Source of the DNA: Gentiana macrophylla
Taxonomy: Eukaryota > Streptophyta > Magnoliopsida > Gentianales > Gentianaceae
DNA: 64,000 nt
Direction of reading: 5' to 3'
Assembly (NCBI GenBank): GCA_026214975.1
Contig: JAOBSW010000729.1
Location: 1-64,000, forward strand
In this document: piece after piece, positions 36,282 to 46,993 of the stretch
Numbering within the stretch: position 1 is the stretch's first letter
Layout: the number at the start of each line of letters is the position of its first letter
Made by a program: the position numbers and the translations under genes
Notes under the pieces: model-generated
Told to the model about the DNA's origin: nothing
The model's input: only the letters and a program-made list of their open reading frames with translations
Database searches by the model: none

Positions 36282-36744
36282 TACAAATGCATTCGAGAGG
36301 GCACACACTGGCAAACTTCAAATTGATGATGACCTCTTCAAAGAATATAAGAAGCAATACTACAATAAGAGGAGACCTTACCATGACAAGGGTTTCCAAG
36401 AGGGGCTAAATTCCTTTTTGGGACTTAAGTTCTGGGAAGCTAGATTTAAGGCTTTAAGAGCTTCACATAGAGATGAAAGAGGTGGAAGAGGTGGAAGAAG
36501 TCTACCTACTACATCAGCAAAAGAGTCACTGGAAGAGTTCAAACAGTTGTACATGCGTCTAGGATTCAGAGTACACCAAATCAATCTAACTCTACATGAG
36601 GCATGGAAATGGTGGAAGGAAGTAAATCCTCATATTGATTTTTCCCGTATTGAAAATCAATGGATGAGAGACATGGTCAGGCAGATAAGAGAATATCAAG
36701 AGCAACAAGAAAGAGAGAGACAAGAAAGAGAAAGGAGGAACTAG
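36282..36744 (+). pseudogene. Sirevirus third coding region, C-terminal part
   Basis: The 108-codon frame at 36418-36744 includes GLKFWEARFKALRASH, LEEFKQLYMRLGFRVHQINL, HEAWKWWKEVNPHIDFSRIE and a very charged end (QEQQERERQERERR). The tryptophan-rich WKWW segment and the REREE tail are distinctive. The stop TAG at 36742-36744 is about 155 bp before the polypurine tract, a typical distance. Confidence 0.65.
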
Positions 36745-36897
36745 ATCAGCAGACTTTCATATTTCTTTATCTTTTGCTGAATCTAGTTTGTAATATTGAT
36801 TGAACACATATGATTATAATGAGAAATGACTGAAATTGTTATGTTTTTGTTTTTATTCTTTTTGTTTTGCTGTAAGGAGGGTATTGGCATCATCACC

Positions 36898-36911
36898 AAA
36901 AAGGGGGAAAT
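36898..36911 (+). other. Polypurine tract of the Sirevirus
   Basis: AAAAAGGGGGAAAT, preceded by CATCATCACC and followed at once by the LTR start TGTTGG. It primes second-strand DNA synthesis. This exact style of tract is characteristic of Sireviruses. Confidence 0.95.
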
Positions 36912-38595
36912 TGTTGGACATATTTTAAGTTTTAGTGATGAGTGCCAGACTAGCTGTTATAGAGCAAAGGCAAAAAGTTGTCTAGATCAAATATATAGGT
37001 TTATTAGAGTTAGATCTTTGTTTGATCAAACAAGCCTTTGTAAAAGGTCGTCACAGACTTTCATCGCCAGACTGTACAGGTCGATAAGGTACCGAGTCAG
37101 TAGACTAGTTTAGGAACTCTTGAAGGCGAAGGTGAGGCTCAAACTTAGTTATTGAAGGCTAAGGGATCAAACTTAGTGTTTAAAGTCAAGGATATGGAAT
37201 CGAGATTTAGGGAAGTCTGTGATGACCTAAACTGATTACATATACCTTGTGTACAAGGTCTAAGTTCCATAAGTTAAGTGGTGATTGGAACTTAGTTATG
37301 TTCAAATTGGTGTAATCTAACTTCACAATTAAAAGTTAGATAAAAGATAGTCAGCTAAAGTGTTTTATAAACATAGCAAACTTCAGACAACGGTGATGAC
37401 AAGTATTTCAATGAGACTCACATACGAGGAACTCTGAATATATATTTCGATTTAATCAAAGGTTACATTGGAAGATTACAAGGATAAGGACAGATAACAA
37501 CTCTTGATTTTGTCAATAAATCAATGGTTAAGATTAAAAGGACGTTGGAAAAATTCAGAGCTTTATCCAATGGATACAAGTCAAATGGTGGACAGTCTGA
37601 AAACTGTCAAAAAGTAACCCGACGATTGTGTCGACTATGTCTGAGGAAACAATGCAAGTCAAGATGGGGACAAATCTGAAACGGCTATGTTTTGAATTTC
37701 AAACATAAGTCACAAGGATTCTCACCTATAAATAGAAGACCCACGATCTGAGAAACAAGTGATGAATTTTGATGAAAAACAACAATCAATCTTGAGCAAT
37801 CGATTCTATCAAGAAATTACCCTACTGACGTTACTGAACTTAAAGCTACTGATCTAGTAAATTCTTCAAGTGTAACCTGCTATCAAGTTACATCAAGTTT
37901 ACACACTTGAACACATCAAGCTGCTGATTATTTCATCCTGATCAAGCTGCTGAAATCTGAATCACTTACTTGATTCAAACTTTCTTTTACAAGAAACCTG
38001 TTGAAGACAGTGAAGCATCTTTTGGGTGTCAAGGATCGTTGTTTGTGGTGGAGGAGTGGTGAAGAGGCAATCCTACCCTTCAAGGACCAGTGGAATACTT
38101 TGGAGCGGCAACCTACTGCATTTCAAGTGTTCGATTTGTGAAGCCATAGTTATTGGTGAAGGATGAGACAACTTAGGGATTTTTGTAATCGCAACCTCAA
38201 AGATCTCTAGTGAATTACCTCCAACATCACAGGAGAAGAGTGGACTGACAGGATTACACCACCTGGAACCACTATAAAATCTGCCTACTTACTTTCTGCA
38301 TTTAATTTACGCATTTAGTATATTAAGCACATCAACCTATTGAAACTAGCAACTGAATCACACACTCACACTACTCTGAGTATCTAATACTTGGTATGAT
38401 ATTTTAACAACAAGTAATAAGGCTTAACTTGAACATATTCCGCTGCAACAAATTCAGTAAAATCAACGAATAGAGACTCGAGCGGTCAAGAGAAGCTCAT
38501 CGAACTTGAGTTTGTTAACTCCAAAAAGTTTTAAGTGTTAAGTTTATTCACCCTCCCCCTCTAAACTTAACCAAAGCCTTTTCAAGGGACCAACA
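36912..38595 (+). repeat. 3' LTR of the Sirevirus
   Basis: 1684 bp. TATA box CCTATAAATAG at about 37725-37735. It aligns to the 5' LTR along its length, but the two differ by clusters of small indels and substitutions, most at CAG/CTG words, for example CAGCTGACTGACAAG in the 5' copy against CAACGGTGATGACAAG here (about 37388). It ends GACCAACA before the target copy AGTTC. Confidence 0.95.
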
Positions 38596-38600
38596 AGTTC

Positions 38601-39479
38601 GCGGAGGAAAAGGTGGTGGTTTTCAATTTTTCTCCGTCGGAGAAGAAATTGTTCCTGCATTTGCGATGAAGATGACTCTTAACGTCACCTATACTGACGT
38701 TGATTTGGTGCTACAACGTCAGGACAACTGACGTTTTAAGCAATTTGAAATTTCAGGCAAACATTGGAACGTCGATAGGCCTGACGTTGTAATAGCAAGG
38801 CAACGCCAGTATGGGTGACTTTTGCGTATCGTCGCTTACTCCGACATTGTTATACATTTGGAACGTCAGTTTGGCTGACGTAAAAATTTGCTCCGACGTT
38901 GTTTACACATTTGTAACGTCGACGGTTCCGGCGTTTATGTTTACATAAAACGTCTCTTTTGCCGACGTTTCTATTATCAGAAACGGGATACCCGCGAACT
39001 CCGGAAAACCCCTCTATTTCATTGGAAAACGCATAAAAACATGATTTTTCTTCACAAATCATGCTTTTACATGTTCTTAATGTTGTAATAGGGTAACCCA
39101 TTGACCTATTTCAAGTATTGAAATAAAAATCAAGATTTTTTTTATGAAACTTTTGATGTGATGAAGAAGATGAAGGTGTGTATAAAATAGATGTATTTTG
39201 AGATGAAGATGTGTAGAAAAAATATGAATATGTGTAGAAAAAAACATGAATGGTGTGTAGAAAAAGATGAAGAAAAGGGTTTGTGGTTTTATTTTTTCGG
39301 GTATGAAGAAATGAATTTGATGATGAAGATGAAGAAAGTTGTAGTATTTGGGTTAATGTTGATGATTTGGATGAAGATTAAATTTGTGGATTGTTATGGT
39401 GATGAATAAGAAGGTTGTGTGTGGTGTTTATTAAAAGAATTTTTGTTGAAGATGAAGATGAAGATGAAAGAAGGATGAT
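38601..39479. repeat. GACGTT-rich segment of the outer element
   Basis: Between 38670 and 38970 the words GACGTT, AACGTC, CGACGTT and CTGACGT occur a dozen or so times in both orientations, spaced 20-40 bases apart. Clustered short motifs in both directions are typical of subterminal transposase-binding regions, particularly in CACTA elements. From 39160 to 39540 the strand is purine-rich with GATGAAGAT-type repeats. No gene is visible. Confidence 0.55.
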
Positions 39480-39775
39480 GATGAAGATGAAGAAGGATGG
39501 TGAAGATGAAGATGGATGATGAAGATGGGTGTTTTGGATTAAGATTAAGATTTTTGGAAGATATGGATTATTGGTTAATGTTTTAAGATTATATTATTAA
39601 TGAAGGACTAAAATGTTCTATTAATTTAATAAAGGATTTGATTGTAATTTTATAAAATTGTGGTATATGAAATAATGTTTTTATTTTTTTGGTGGTGCCA
39701 AGTAGAAAAATAATATAAATATTCAATGCGGTACCAAAAGAGATTTATAGTGCCACAAAAAGTAATCGTAGTCAT

Positions 39776-41050
39776 AGTGAAGCGATTTCAGTGTCTTGGA
39801 GTAAGCGATCTAAATATAAAACTCTTGTGATACGAGAATTTTCTCAGGTTGATGGTTCCATTTTAATGGAGAAATTGAGCTTCTTGGCCTTTCAATAGCC
39901 ATGGAGGTCGGAAAAAAAACCTTAAAACCCCACTTTGATACCATGTAAAATTACCATATCTCCGGAAAGTGTACACCGATAATGATGGAGATAATTAACA
40001 TTTTTATACTTCAACACGTATTTTCAAATTTAGGCCCATTATATTATTCAAGAGATTGCCAAATATTTTTAAGCGGAATATAATGTTTGTAAAAGGTTTG
40101 AGCTTTGCGACGACACGCCTTTGATACCATGTTGTTGCAATTGGCTATTAGGGTTTAGTATCTAAGCGGCGGAAGGTCTTCCCCAAGGACCATCCAAGTT
40201 TGGCTTCTTTCACCCCTTCACTTGGTCCGATTTACCTTGGGTGCTTGTCCGACACTAGAGAACGGTATTGTCTTGAACGCACTATCGTGGTTGCTAATAA
40301 TTTACTTCGATCAGAATTATCATCTCAACCAAAATTTTAACCTTGTGGATAGATAGATAATTAATATTTCTATAAACTTTAAAACCAATATAAATAATTA
40401 AAAAATTTATATATTTGATGAGGGACTGCGTAGTTAAGGTGACACACCAACATGATCTAATATATATGTATATAATCATATTTTACTACTAGTAGACCGT
40501 AATGAATAGATTGTATAACATTTTACTTTTTTTTTTGGAAGATGAAGGGGAATTTTATTGGAATGAGAATCGAACCCTGATTTTAATAAGGAAATACAAT
40601 GAGTTTTATCATTAGGCTGTAAAGTCTCAAATCGGTAAGTAGTAGAATATTCATCCTCATATAAATGTGAGACATAAAGATCTTGTCAATTCAAGTTAGT
40701 CCTTTTAAACAAAACGATGACGAAAATCTAAGCAGTTGACGGAACCATTTATGACTCATTTAGCGCAACCCTTACATAGACAAATCCGATTTTCCCACTA
40801 TAATAAAAATGGTGAAAGTCATGGATAATCAACGGCTGTTACAAATAAGAGTGACACTGATTGTACAAGGGAAAGCCGTACTTTTAATGAGGGCAAGCAA
40901 AAGCAGTAAAGCCGTGTTTTTAGCGCGTTTCGTTTGTGTGTTAAAATATATATTTTATTTTCAAATTTTTATTTTATTTTAGCTGTCTCTGTAAAGTTTG
41001 GAAACTACTCTCTGCATGCCATGAAGGCATGAACAAAGTGTAAAAGATTT
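39776..41050. other. Gene-poor spacer
   Basis: It contains a dispersed repeat near 39985-40020 (also at 12836-12870). No domain, exon or RNA gene is recognised. Confidence 0.5.
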
Positions 41051-41197
41051 TTGGGTTAGTCTTATATGAGGAGGATGTTTGAGGAGTGGCTCGTGAGTTG
41101 ACTAACACAGCCAATGTGATTTGAATCTCAAATTGGTTGTGTGGTCGAGCCATGAGCCACTGCAATAAAACTGAGTCACCATGTAAGACTAACCCAA
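41051..41197. mobile_element. Hairpin MITE with 5 bp target duplication
   Basis: The ends TTGGGTTAGTCTTA and TAAGACTAACCCAA are inverted repeats, and inner parts (GTGGCTCGTGAGT versus ATGAGCCAC) pair as well. GATTT flanks both sides (41046-41050 and 41198-41202). It is 147 bp and non-coding. Confidence 0.75.
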
Positions 41198-41379
41198 GAT
41201 TTTTAGTACTTTTAGATACTGTATGTAGCACAATCATTGTTATTTCAAACGGAGTGCATAAAAAAGAGGAGACAAATTCGGAAATTGCATTAAATTTTTA
41301 GATGGTGAATGAGAAATATACTGAAAAACACGGTAGAATGGAGTATGCCATAATGGTAATGTCATTGCACTTTTAATCT

Positions 41380-41465
41380 AGGCACATGTAGCATAGTTAG
41401 TAAAAGACGTGGCCAACAACCCTGCTCATTCTGAAGATGTTCATAGGCACATGTAGCATAGTTAG
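41380..41465. repeat. 21 bp direct repeat
   Basis: AGGCACATGTAGCATAGTTAG occurs at 41380-41400 and again, identically, at 41445-41465. It is probably a short local duplication. Confidence 0.8.
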
Positions 41466-41534
41466 GGTGTTCCTGTCCAAATTTAGTTTCGGGACCTAAA
41501 AAAAATTTAGGCATGTCTAAGAATTAAAGAGAGT

Positions 41535-41945
41535 AACAAAAAATAAGGGGGAATGAGGGAGAAGGACAAAAATATTTCATCAATTGAGTAGAAAGGACGA
41601 TCTTTTAAAGCTTTTTTTGATAAAGAAAAACTATTTATCCACTATCGAAATTCACTTGTGTTCGAAATTCATTATTTAAATTCATTTGCCGAAATTCATC
41701 GTCGAAATTCACTAATTTTCAAAATTCATTGTCGGGATTATTTGATTTTCGAGATTCATCATCAAAATTCACTATCGAAATTAATGATTTGGGATTCACT
41801 AGGAGATTCACCGATTTTTGGGATTCATTTGTTTGTCTTTCTCGCTATAAAATTATGCGGTTGTCCTTCTCCCTATAAAAATATGTAGTTGTTCCGTTCT
41901 TAATAATATTTGAGATGTGTCGCCCTTATCCCTAATTTTCCAAAA
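41535..41945. repeat. MITE-like repeat with CGAAATTCA minisatellite, copy 2
   Basis: Second copy of the repeat at 12990-13410, in the same orientation, with the same start (GGGGGAATGAGGGAGAAGGA), internal array and end (TTATCCCTAATTTTCCAAA). The number and order of internal units differ between copies. Confidence 0.6.
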
Positions 41946-42319
41946 AATAATGGGGCTCATGAACACTTTGGATCACTTATCAAGTTATACCTTAATGATC
42001 ACCACTAGGGCAATACCTTGTTGGTTGATAGATTATTGAAGCCCGATATACTATCAGGCAAGAGCGGATCCAGAAATTTATTTCAGTGGGATTACCGGAG
42101 TCAAACTACATTCTTATATTTGGATATTTATTTCAGGTGCAAAGTTACTGGGATGCTAAAAAGTGCATTTTTAAAGACAATACAACGTTTTTAACAACAA
42201 ACCTACATCATTTCAATACTAAAAATATATCTCGAATCTCACCAGTAGAGTCGCGTGGCCCTACCAACACACCGTCCCTGCTATCAAGTCTTCATAGTAT
42301 TACAACTGCTTGAGGCACT

Positions 42320-43321
42320 CAGGGCCGGCCCGGTGAAATACTGGGCCCAAGGTGGTTATTTCGTACAGGGTCAGCCTTTTCGAATTTGAGTGTAATTAGT
42401 TATAAAATTTTGAAAATTTTAGAGATACAAGCATAAAAGTAACAAATATATATACTTCATTCCAAAATCTAAGCATTACCTTTCAAATAGAAATCGCAAC
42501 ATCAAACACAAGGACCGGCCGGGACTTGGAGTCGGACTCGCCGATTGCGGATCCATTGATTGGTGATCGACAAAGACTCATGGAAATACATACATATAAA
42601 TAAACGCAATTTGATCCTTAAAAATTACACTAATATATGTACAAGGCATATCATTTGTCCCTTTCCCTTAAAATTTTATTTGTCTTTAAAAAATTTATTG
42701 TCGCCTTTACTCAAGATCCTGCGTCCGTCCTTGCCGGCAAGCGTATGATATTTACAAAATTAATACTTCAACATCGCTTTATTATTAGTATATTTAAAGA
42801 CTAAACTAGCAATCAATGTTGAATAATCAACGATTTTCTTTCAATCTTCGTTGTTTTTTTGTAAACTAAAACTAAAATAAAACTAACCTAGCTAACAAAA
42901 CTTTTGCGATCCAGAGAACAATTAATACACACAAAAAAAACTAAAATAAAAACAACCTAACAAAAATTTTGAGACCGCCGGAAGGATGAATATTGAAGAT
43001 GAGAGTCGATGGGTGCTTCGGGGGAGGGGCTACCGGCCTACCGCTGCCGCAAGATATCAAGGGCTGTCGCAGCTGTAAATGAACCAATGAAGAATTTTTA
43101 TTATGAATAAATCAATTGATTCAAGGTTTTTTTTTCCATCGGTTCAAGGTTTGGGAGGGATTATTTGTTTTGTTTAATAAAAAAAAAAAAATTCTTCAAA
43201 TTTTGGGAAGCATAAAAAATGGGCTTGAATTAGTTGGGCTATAGTACAAGAGAAACAAATTTCAGGGCTCAAGTGGGACTAAGGACTGAGCCTGCCATGC
43301 CTTACTATAGGGCCGGGAGTG
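42320..43321. mobile_element. Non-autonomous hAT element A
   Basis: The left end is CAGGGCCGGCCCGGTGAA; the right end contains CTTACTATAGGGCCGGGAGTG. The 8 bp flanks GAGGCACT (42312-42319) and GAGGCCCT (43322-43329) match at 7 of 8 positions, as expected for a hAT target duplication. The 1002 bp interior has no transposase. Parts near 42490-42740 resemble further hAT ends (GCGGATCC, GCGTCCGTCCTTG), so it may itself be mosaic. Confidence 0.75.
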
Positions 43322-44885
43322 GAGGCCCTCATCACTTCGGCGAGGACTTCGGTGTTTTGGCTAGTAGGATCCTTAGTGTATCTATATCATTGGGCTAATT
43401 GAAATTCCGTAGACCTTTTTCACGTACCTCACGTATAAAACCATCAATATCAGCGTGATTCATGTAAGTCTATAATAATTATTATCAAATGAGGGAACCT
43501 GACAACGGCCCAAACATATATCGAACTCATTCACATAATCTCATTATAAGAACCTTAGTGATGAAAGAAATAGATATCATCAAGCTTCTCCACATGGCAC
43601 ATTTTTATCGGCTGGTATTTTAGATAGAATTTCTATGAAAGGATTTGACAGATTAAATGTTTGTAATTGTGACAAAAAGTTTTACGCTTTTTCTGTTGTG
43701 AGATGAAGAAGAAAGAGGCAAAATTAAAGTAATTGTCAATGAAAGAGGAAATGGGTCTTCTCTACTGCACTCTCTATTTGTGGACAATGCAACTGATAAT
43801 GTCTATTTATTTCTCTCTTCAATGTATCCATTATTTTACTTCACTGTAATCAAAGCTATCTATTCTCAAAGAAAAGAGAATAAAAGCTATCTATTCTCAA
43901 AGAAAAGTGAGAGGTTGTCTATAAAGCTCCCAGTACAATTGCTTTAAGAAGTCCTTACAGGGCTCAAGGCTCAAGGCCTTCAGAGGACAGGTTGAGGTCT
44001 ACTCAAGATTAAGTCCTCACACTTTCAATAGTAACGCTATATCTGTTGTTATGCATTCCTTTTATGTATTCGAATTGAGGTCATAGATAGGGCTCAACAA
44101 TTAATGATATGATCACCCAAAAAATGCAGGATGTGTCTGTGTTAATGATAAGTGGCAACTCATATCTCCACATCAAGATGTACGTATTATAAGTACACGC
44201 TCCCTCTCTTCGCACTCATGTTGATATTTTTAATTTACCCGTATGGAAGAAATTATATTACATACATCATGTGCAAAATCTCTTATTATATAAACCTTCG
44301 TATATCAAATGAATCTGGTACGCTCTCTTTTACATTTTTGAAGTATAATTAAACATTTTGACAATTTGTTAATTTAGACACTAAATGGGCTTCATAGATA
44401 GACCTCTCTCTCTTGAGTCATTTACACAGGTGGTTTGAGGGATCAAAAATATCATAGGGAGCTCAAAGATCGGCCACTTGGAAGAACCATGGTAAGGTTG
44501 ATCGACCTGATTGAATCCTAATTAAGAGTCGAGAAGCATTCACACATCTGTTAGGAAATCTCATATTCGACATGTTGATCATATACTTTTGGGGCCAAAG
44601 AATGTCACATGAGTGATTGAAGTTTGGATAAAACAACTTAATAATTAACAATGTGTTCATTGAGTAAGGAACTACAGTCAACATTTCATGCTACAATATT
44701 TTAGAAAGATTGATGTTGTTTGTGAAAACTATCACGCCGATACATAAAGACATCAATCTATGTATTTGCTTCTCTTTTCGGGGATCTTTCTGAGAATGGT
44801 TAAGTTTCTAGATACATTTAGGGCCTATACAGTCTGTTGGACTTTAAATGTATATCCGATGGTCATTAAAGAGAACACGACCTAC
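43322..44885. other. Spacer; no gene seen
   Basis: Only chance frames are visible. A tandem duplication lies at 43853-43907, where AAGCTATCTATTCTCAAAGA occurs twice, 31 bases apart. Confidence 0.5.
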
Positions 44886-45619
44886 CAGGGCCGGCCTCGT
44901 TTTTTTTTTGTTTAAGGCCAAAGTCGGCCTTTTAGTTGAAGTTTTTTTTTATAAAAAAAAAATACTTATTGTTAGATATTTTTTCATAAATAAATATTTT
45001 AGTTATCGTTTGCATACGAGTTGCCGTACAAATAATGTTATCGCAACGAAACGGGGTTCGACCTTAATATTACCTTCCATTCATGCAACCTATAAAGGCA
45101 TAAGTGTGCAGGCGGAAATTCATAAGTTTGACAACATTATCAGAAAAACTTTAAGTGTCCTCGGGTTTGATTCAAACAAGTCAGTGTTTGAATCAAACAC
45201 CCCCATTGTATCCTGAAAGAGATTTTCATTGATTTCTTAGTGACAAATCGTGTGGGACGAAACATCTCTTAAAAGACAACGTTATTAACGTGCCTTGGAG
45301 TTTCTAATTCTCTGTCAAATTCTAAGTACTACATTTTTTTCCAACACTTATCGCGTTTTTAACATCCAGTAAAGCGCAAAAATTAATAAAACTTGTTTGT
45401 ATGTCTATTTTTTGGGCCAAGTAATTTTTTTATTGGGACCTTTATCGATGGAGTAAAAAATTTGGGCATTTATCAAAATAAAAATTAACATATGATATTA
45501 GTTTGAATCGGATTAAATCTACACGAATTTTTTTTTTTTTTTAGCAAAACATGTACTATTGGGCTCCGATCTGGTTGGGCTTAAGACGCGGTCTCGGCGC
45601 TCACTATAGGGCCGCCCCG
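44886..45619. mobile_element. Non-autonomous hAT element B
   Basis: The left end is CAGGGCCGGCCTCG; the right end is CACTATAGGGCCGCCCCG. The 8 bp flanks CGACCTAC (44878-44885) and CAACCTAC (45620-45627) match at 7 of 8. It shares its terminal style with element A, so the same transposase family probably moved both. The 734 bp interior is non-coding. Confidence 0.75.
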
Positions 45620-45727
45620 CAACCTACACTATTATAGTGGATAAGCCATCCTTGAATTATCTAGAGGCAATGATCACAAAGGTGCGTGTCACCGTGAAGT
45701 TGGGATGCTGAAGTCATGTGTAATTAC

Positions 45728-45854
45728 GATGCGAGGGATCGCCATTGGACTCAACCGGATCTGTCTCGCATGTATATAAGACAAAAAGAGTTTTTGACTT
45801 ATATACATGCGGGACAGATCCGACGGTTGAGTCCAATGAAGACTCCCCGCATCA
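45728..45854. repeat. Long imperfect hairpin
   Basis: The left arm (45728-45780; GCCATTGGACTCAACC and CATGTATATAAG) pairs with the right arm (45797-45854; CTTATATACATGC and GGTTGAGTCCAATG) around a 16-base loop. Mismatches are few. A transcript could form a dsRNA stem of about 50 bp. It is probably a MITE or a small-RNA source. Confidence 0.7.
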
Positions 45855-46009
45855 GAATTTCCCGAAGTCCATGGAGGGAGACATAGAGATAGCCTACATG
45901 TGATGTGAAAGATATATAAGTTGGAAGCCAAAGGTACAACATATAAGGTCACACCCCCAAAATAAGACATGATAAAATATGATAAGGCAATAGAGCTCTT
46001 CACGATCAG

Positions 46010-46471
46010 TAATGGTGACATGAACTATACTGGCGAGTCTATATGAAAGCCCATTGGTTAGTTGAAGCGAGTCCCGTTGTTGCTTGAGTCAGTGTTCGGT
46101 GAGAAGTCAACATAGTTGATCGTTTGTTGAGTCCGGTGGTGAGTCGATGAGCTGAGTTGGTTCTCAACATTACTTGGTAAACACGTCTGCATAGGTTCAC
46201 CGTTTGTATTTACGTTACGTCTAGGGTATTTCAGTCATTATCTGGTTTGGCTGTTTTGGTGGCTAGAGGTTGATTCCCTAGGCCTATAAATACCTATGTT
46301 ATTGTAACATCTGTGTAACTTTTTGTGAATAGTAAAATTTCCTCGTTTGCCCGTAGAGTAGTCGACACATTGTCAGAAACTACGTTAAATCTTTGTTCTT
46401 TTTGTTTATGCGCTTGTTTGATTGTTTTTTTCCCACGTTTACCTTAATTTGTGGAAACGTGTGTGTCACTG
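46010..46471 (+). repeat. Solitary copia-type LTR (approximate ends)
   Basis: The sequence follows the plan of the Tork-like LTR at 17205-17817: a TATA box (CCTATAAATACC, about 46280), then GTAACATCTGTGTAAC, AATAGTAAAATTTCC, GTAGAGTAGTCGACACATTG and CTACGTTAAATC. No copia gene lies beside it, so it is probably a solo LTR. No target duplication could be fixed, so the ends are approximate. Confidence 0.55.
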
Positions 46472-46980
46472 ATTGAGCGCTCGGACTTATTGGCCGAGTC
46501 CTTACGGTCGCGTTCTGCGCGTATCCCACAAACCAAACCGTCCTGCGGTGGTCAAGACGGGTGAGGCGGCTCGCCTCTATAGTTTATGATGGTCACTGGT
46601 TGGACTCCCAGCCTCTGGTCGGGAAGTCCTTCACGCCCTACTCGAGCTAAAACACAATCTCTGTACTCATGACAAGTGGCATTGGCAGAGCCGACCTTCG
46701 TCATAAGCCCCCCAGGTCGACCTGGGTCTTTAGGCCTGGACGATCTGTTACTAATCACGCTCGATCTGGGATGAGCATGTCGGTCTCATTGAGCTGATCG
46801 GAGCGCAATCTGACACGTGTCAAAGACGTTGCTGCATTCGTCATAATTAGTACGAGAAACGAGGCGTTCATATCATCTGACATAAAATAGGTCATTAACC
46901 GAGGCGTCGATTGGGGTTATAACCCATCCCTTCAAACTGTCATTTCCTCATTTATCATTGTTGTTTTATATCCAAGTCTG
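46472..46980 (+). promoter_or_regulatory. GC-richer region upstream of the proteasome-like gene, with a G-box palindrome
   Basis: The region is less AT-rich than its surroundings. At 46811-46822 is the perfect palindrome TGACACGTGTCA with a CACGTG core, the classical binding site of plant bZIP and bHLH factors. A TATA-like TTTTATATCC is at about 46965, close to the first candidate exon. The promoter role is inferred from position and motifs; an old LTR is the alternative origin. Confidence 0.35.
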
Positions 46981-46993
46981 GAGTGCAAGCCAA

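Larger units (their letters stand above)
24680..38595 (+). mobile_element. Full-length Sirevirus (Ty1/copia, Maximus/SIRE type)
   Basis: Two LTRs of 1727 and 1684 bp start TGTTGGACATATTTTAAG and end GACCAACA. The target duplication AGTTC flanks them exactly (24675-24679 and 38596-38600). Inside lie a tRNA-Met primer site, gag with two zinc knuckles, protease, integrase, reverse transcriptase, RNase H, a non-coding spacer, a long third coding region and the polypurine tract AAAAAGGGGGAAAT. Large size, CATCATCA before the polypurine tract and the extra region are Sirevirus traits. Frames are broken in many places, so as written it is not autonomous. It is inserted 20 bp beyond the hAT right end. 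Confidence 0.96.
13655..39775. mobile_element. Old DNA element with long imperfect inverted ends, split by nested insertions
   Basis: The left arm (about 13655-13960) and the reverse complement of the right arm (about 39480-39775) share ordered motifs: GGCACC, GGTA(T/C)C, TATTATTTTT, TTTTCTAC, GGCACCAC and CACTTTAGTCC/CATTTTAGTCC. Removing the hAT (14045-24659) and the Sirevirus (24680-38595) leaves about 1.6 kb, all non-coding, with a motif-rich right half. Mutator-like or CACTA-derived elements are possible parents; I cannot tell which. Confidence 0.5.

Noticed and set aside
32629..36744. A captured viral envelope gene
   Set aside because: No signal peptide, fusion-like segment or membrane anchor is visible; the position and composition fit the extra region of Sireviruses.
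42059..42095. A third complete hAT element starting at GCGGATCCAGAAATTTATTT
   Set aside because: The end motif is hAT-like, but the only matching right end (about 42720-42738) lies inside element A, so no consistent element can be drawn; left as a probable fragment.
44152..44352. Membrane protein frame of 66 codons
   Set aside because: Hydrophobic make-up follows from T-rich DNA; no conserved motif or gene context.
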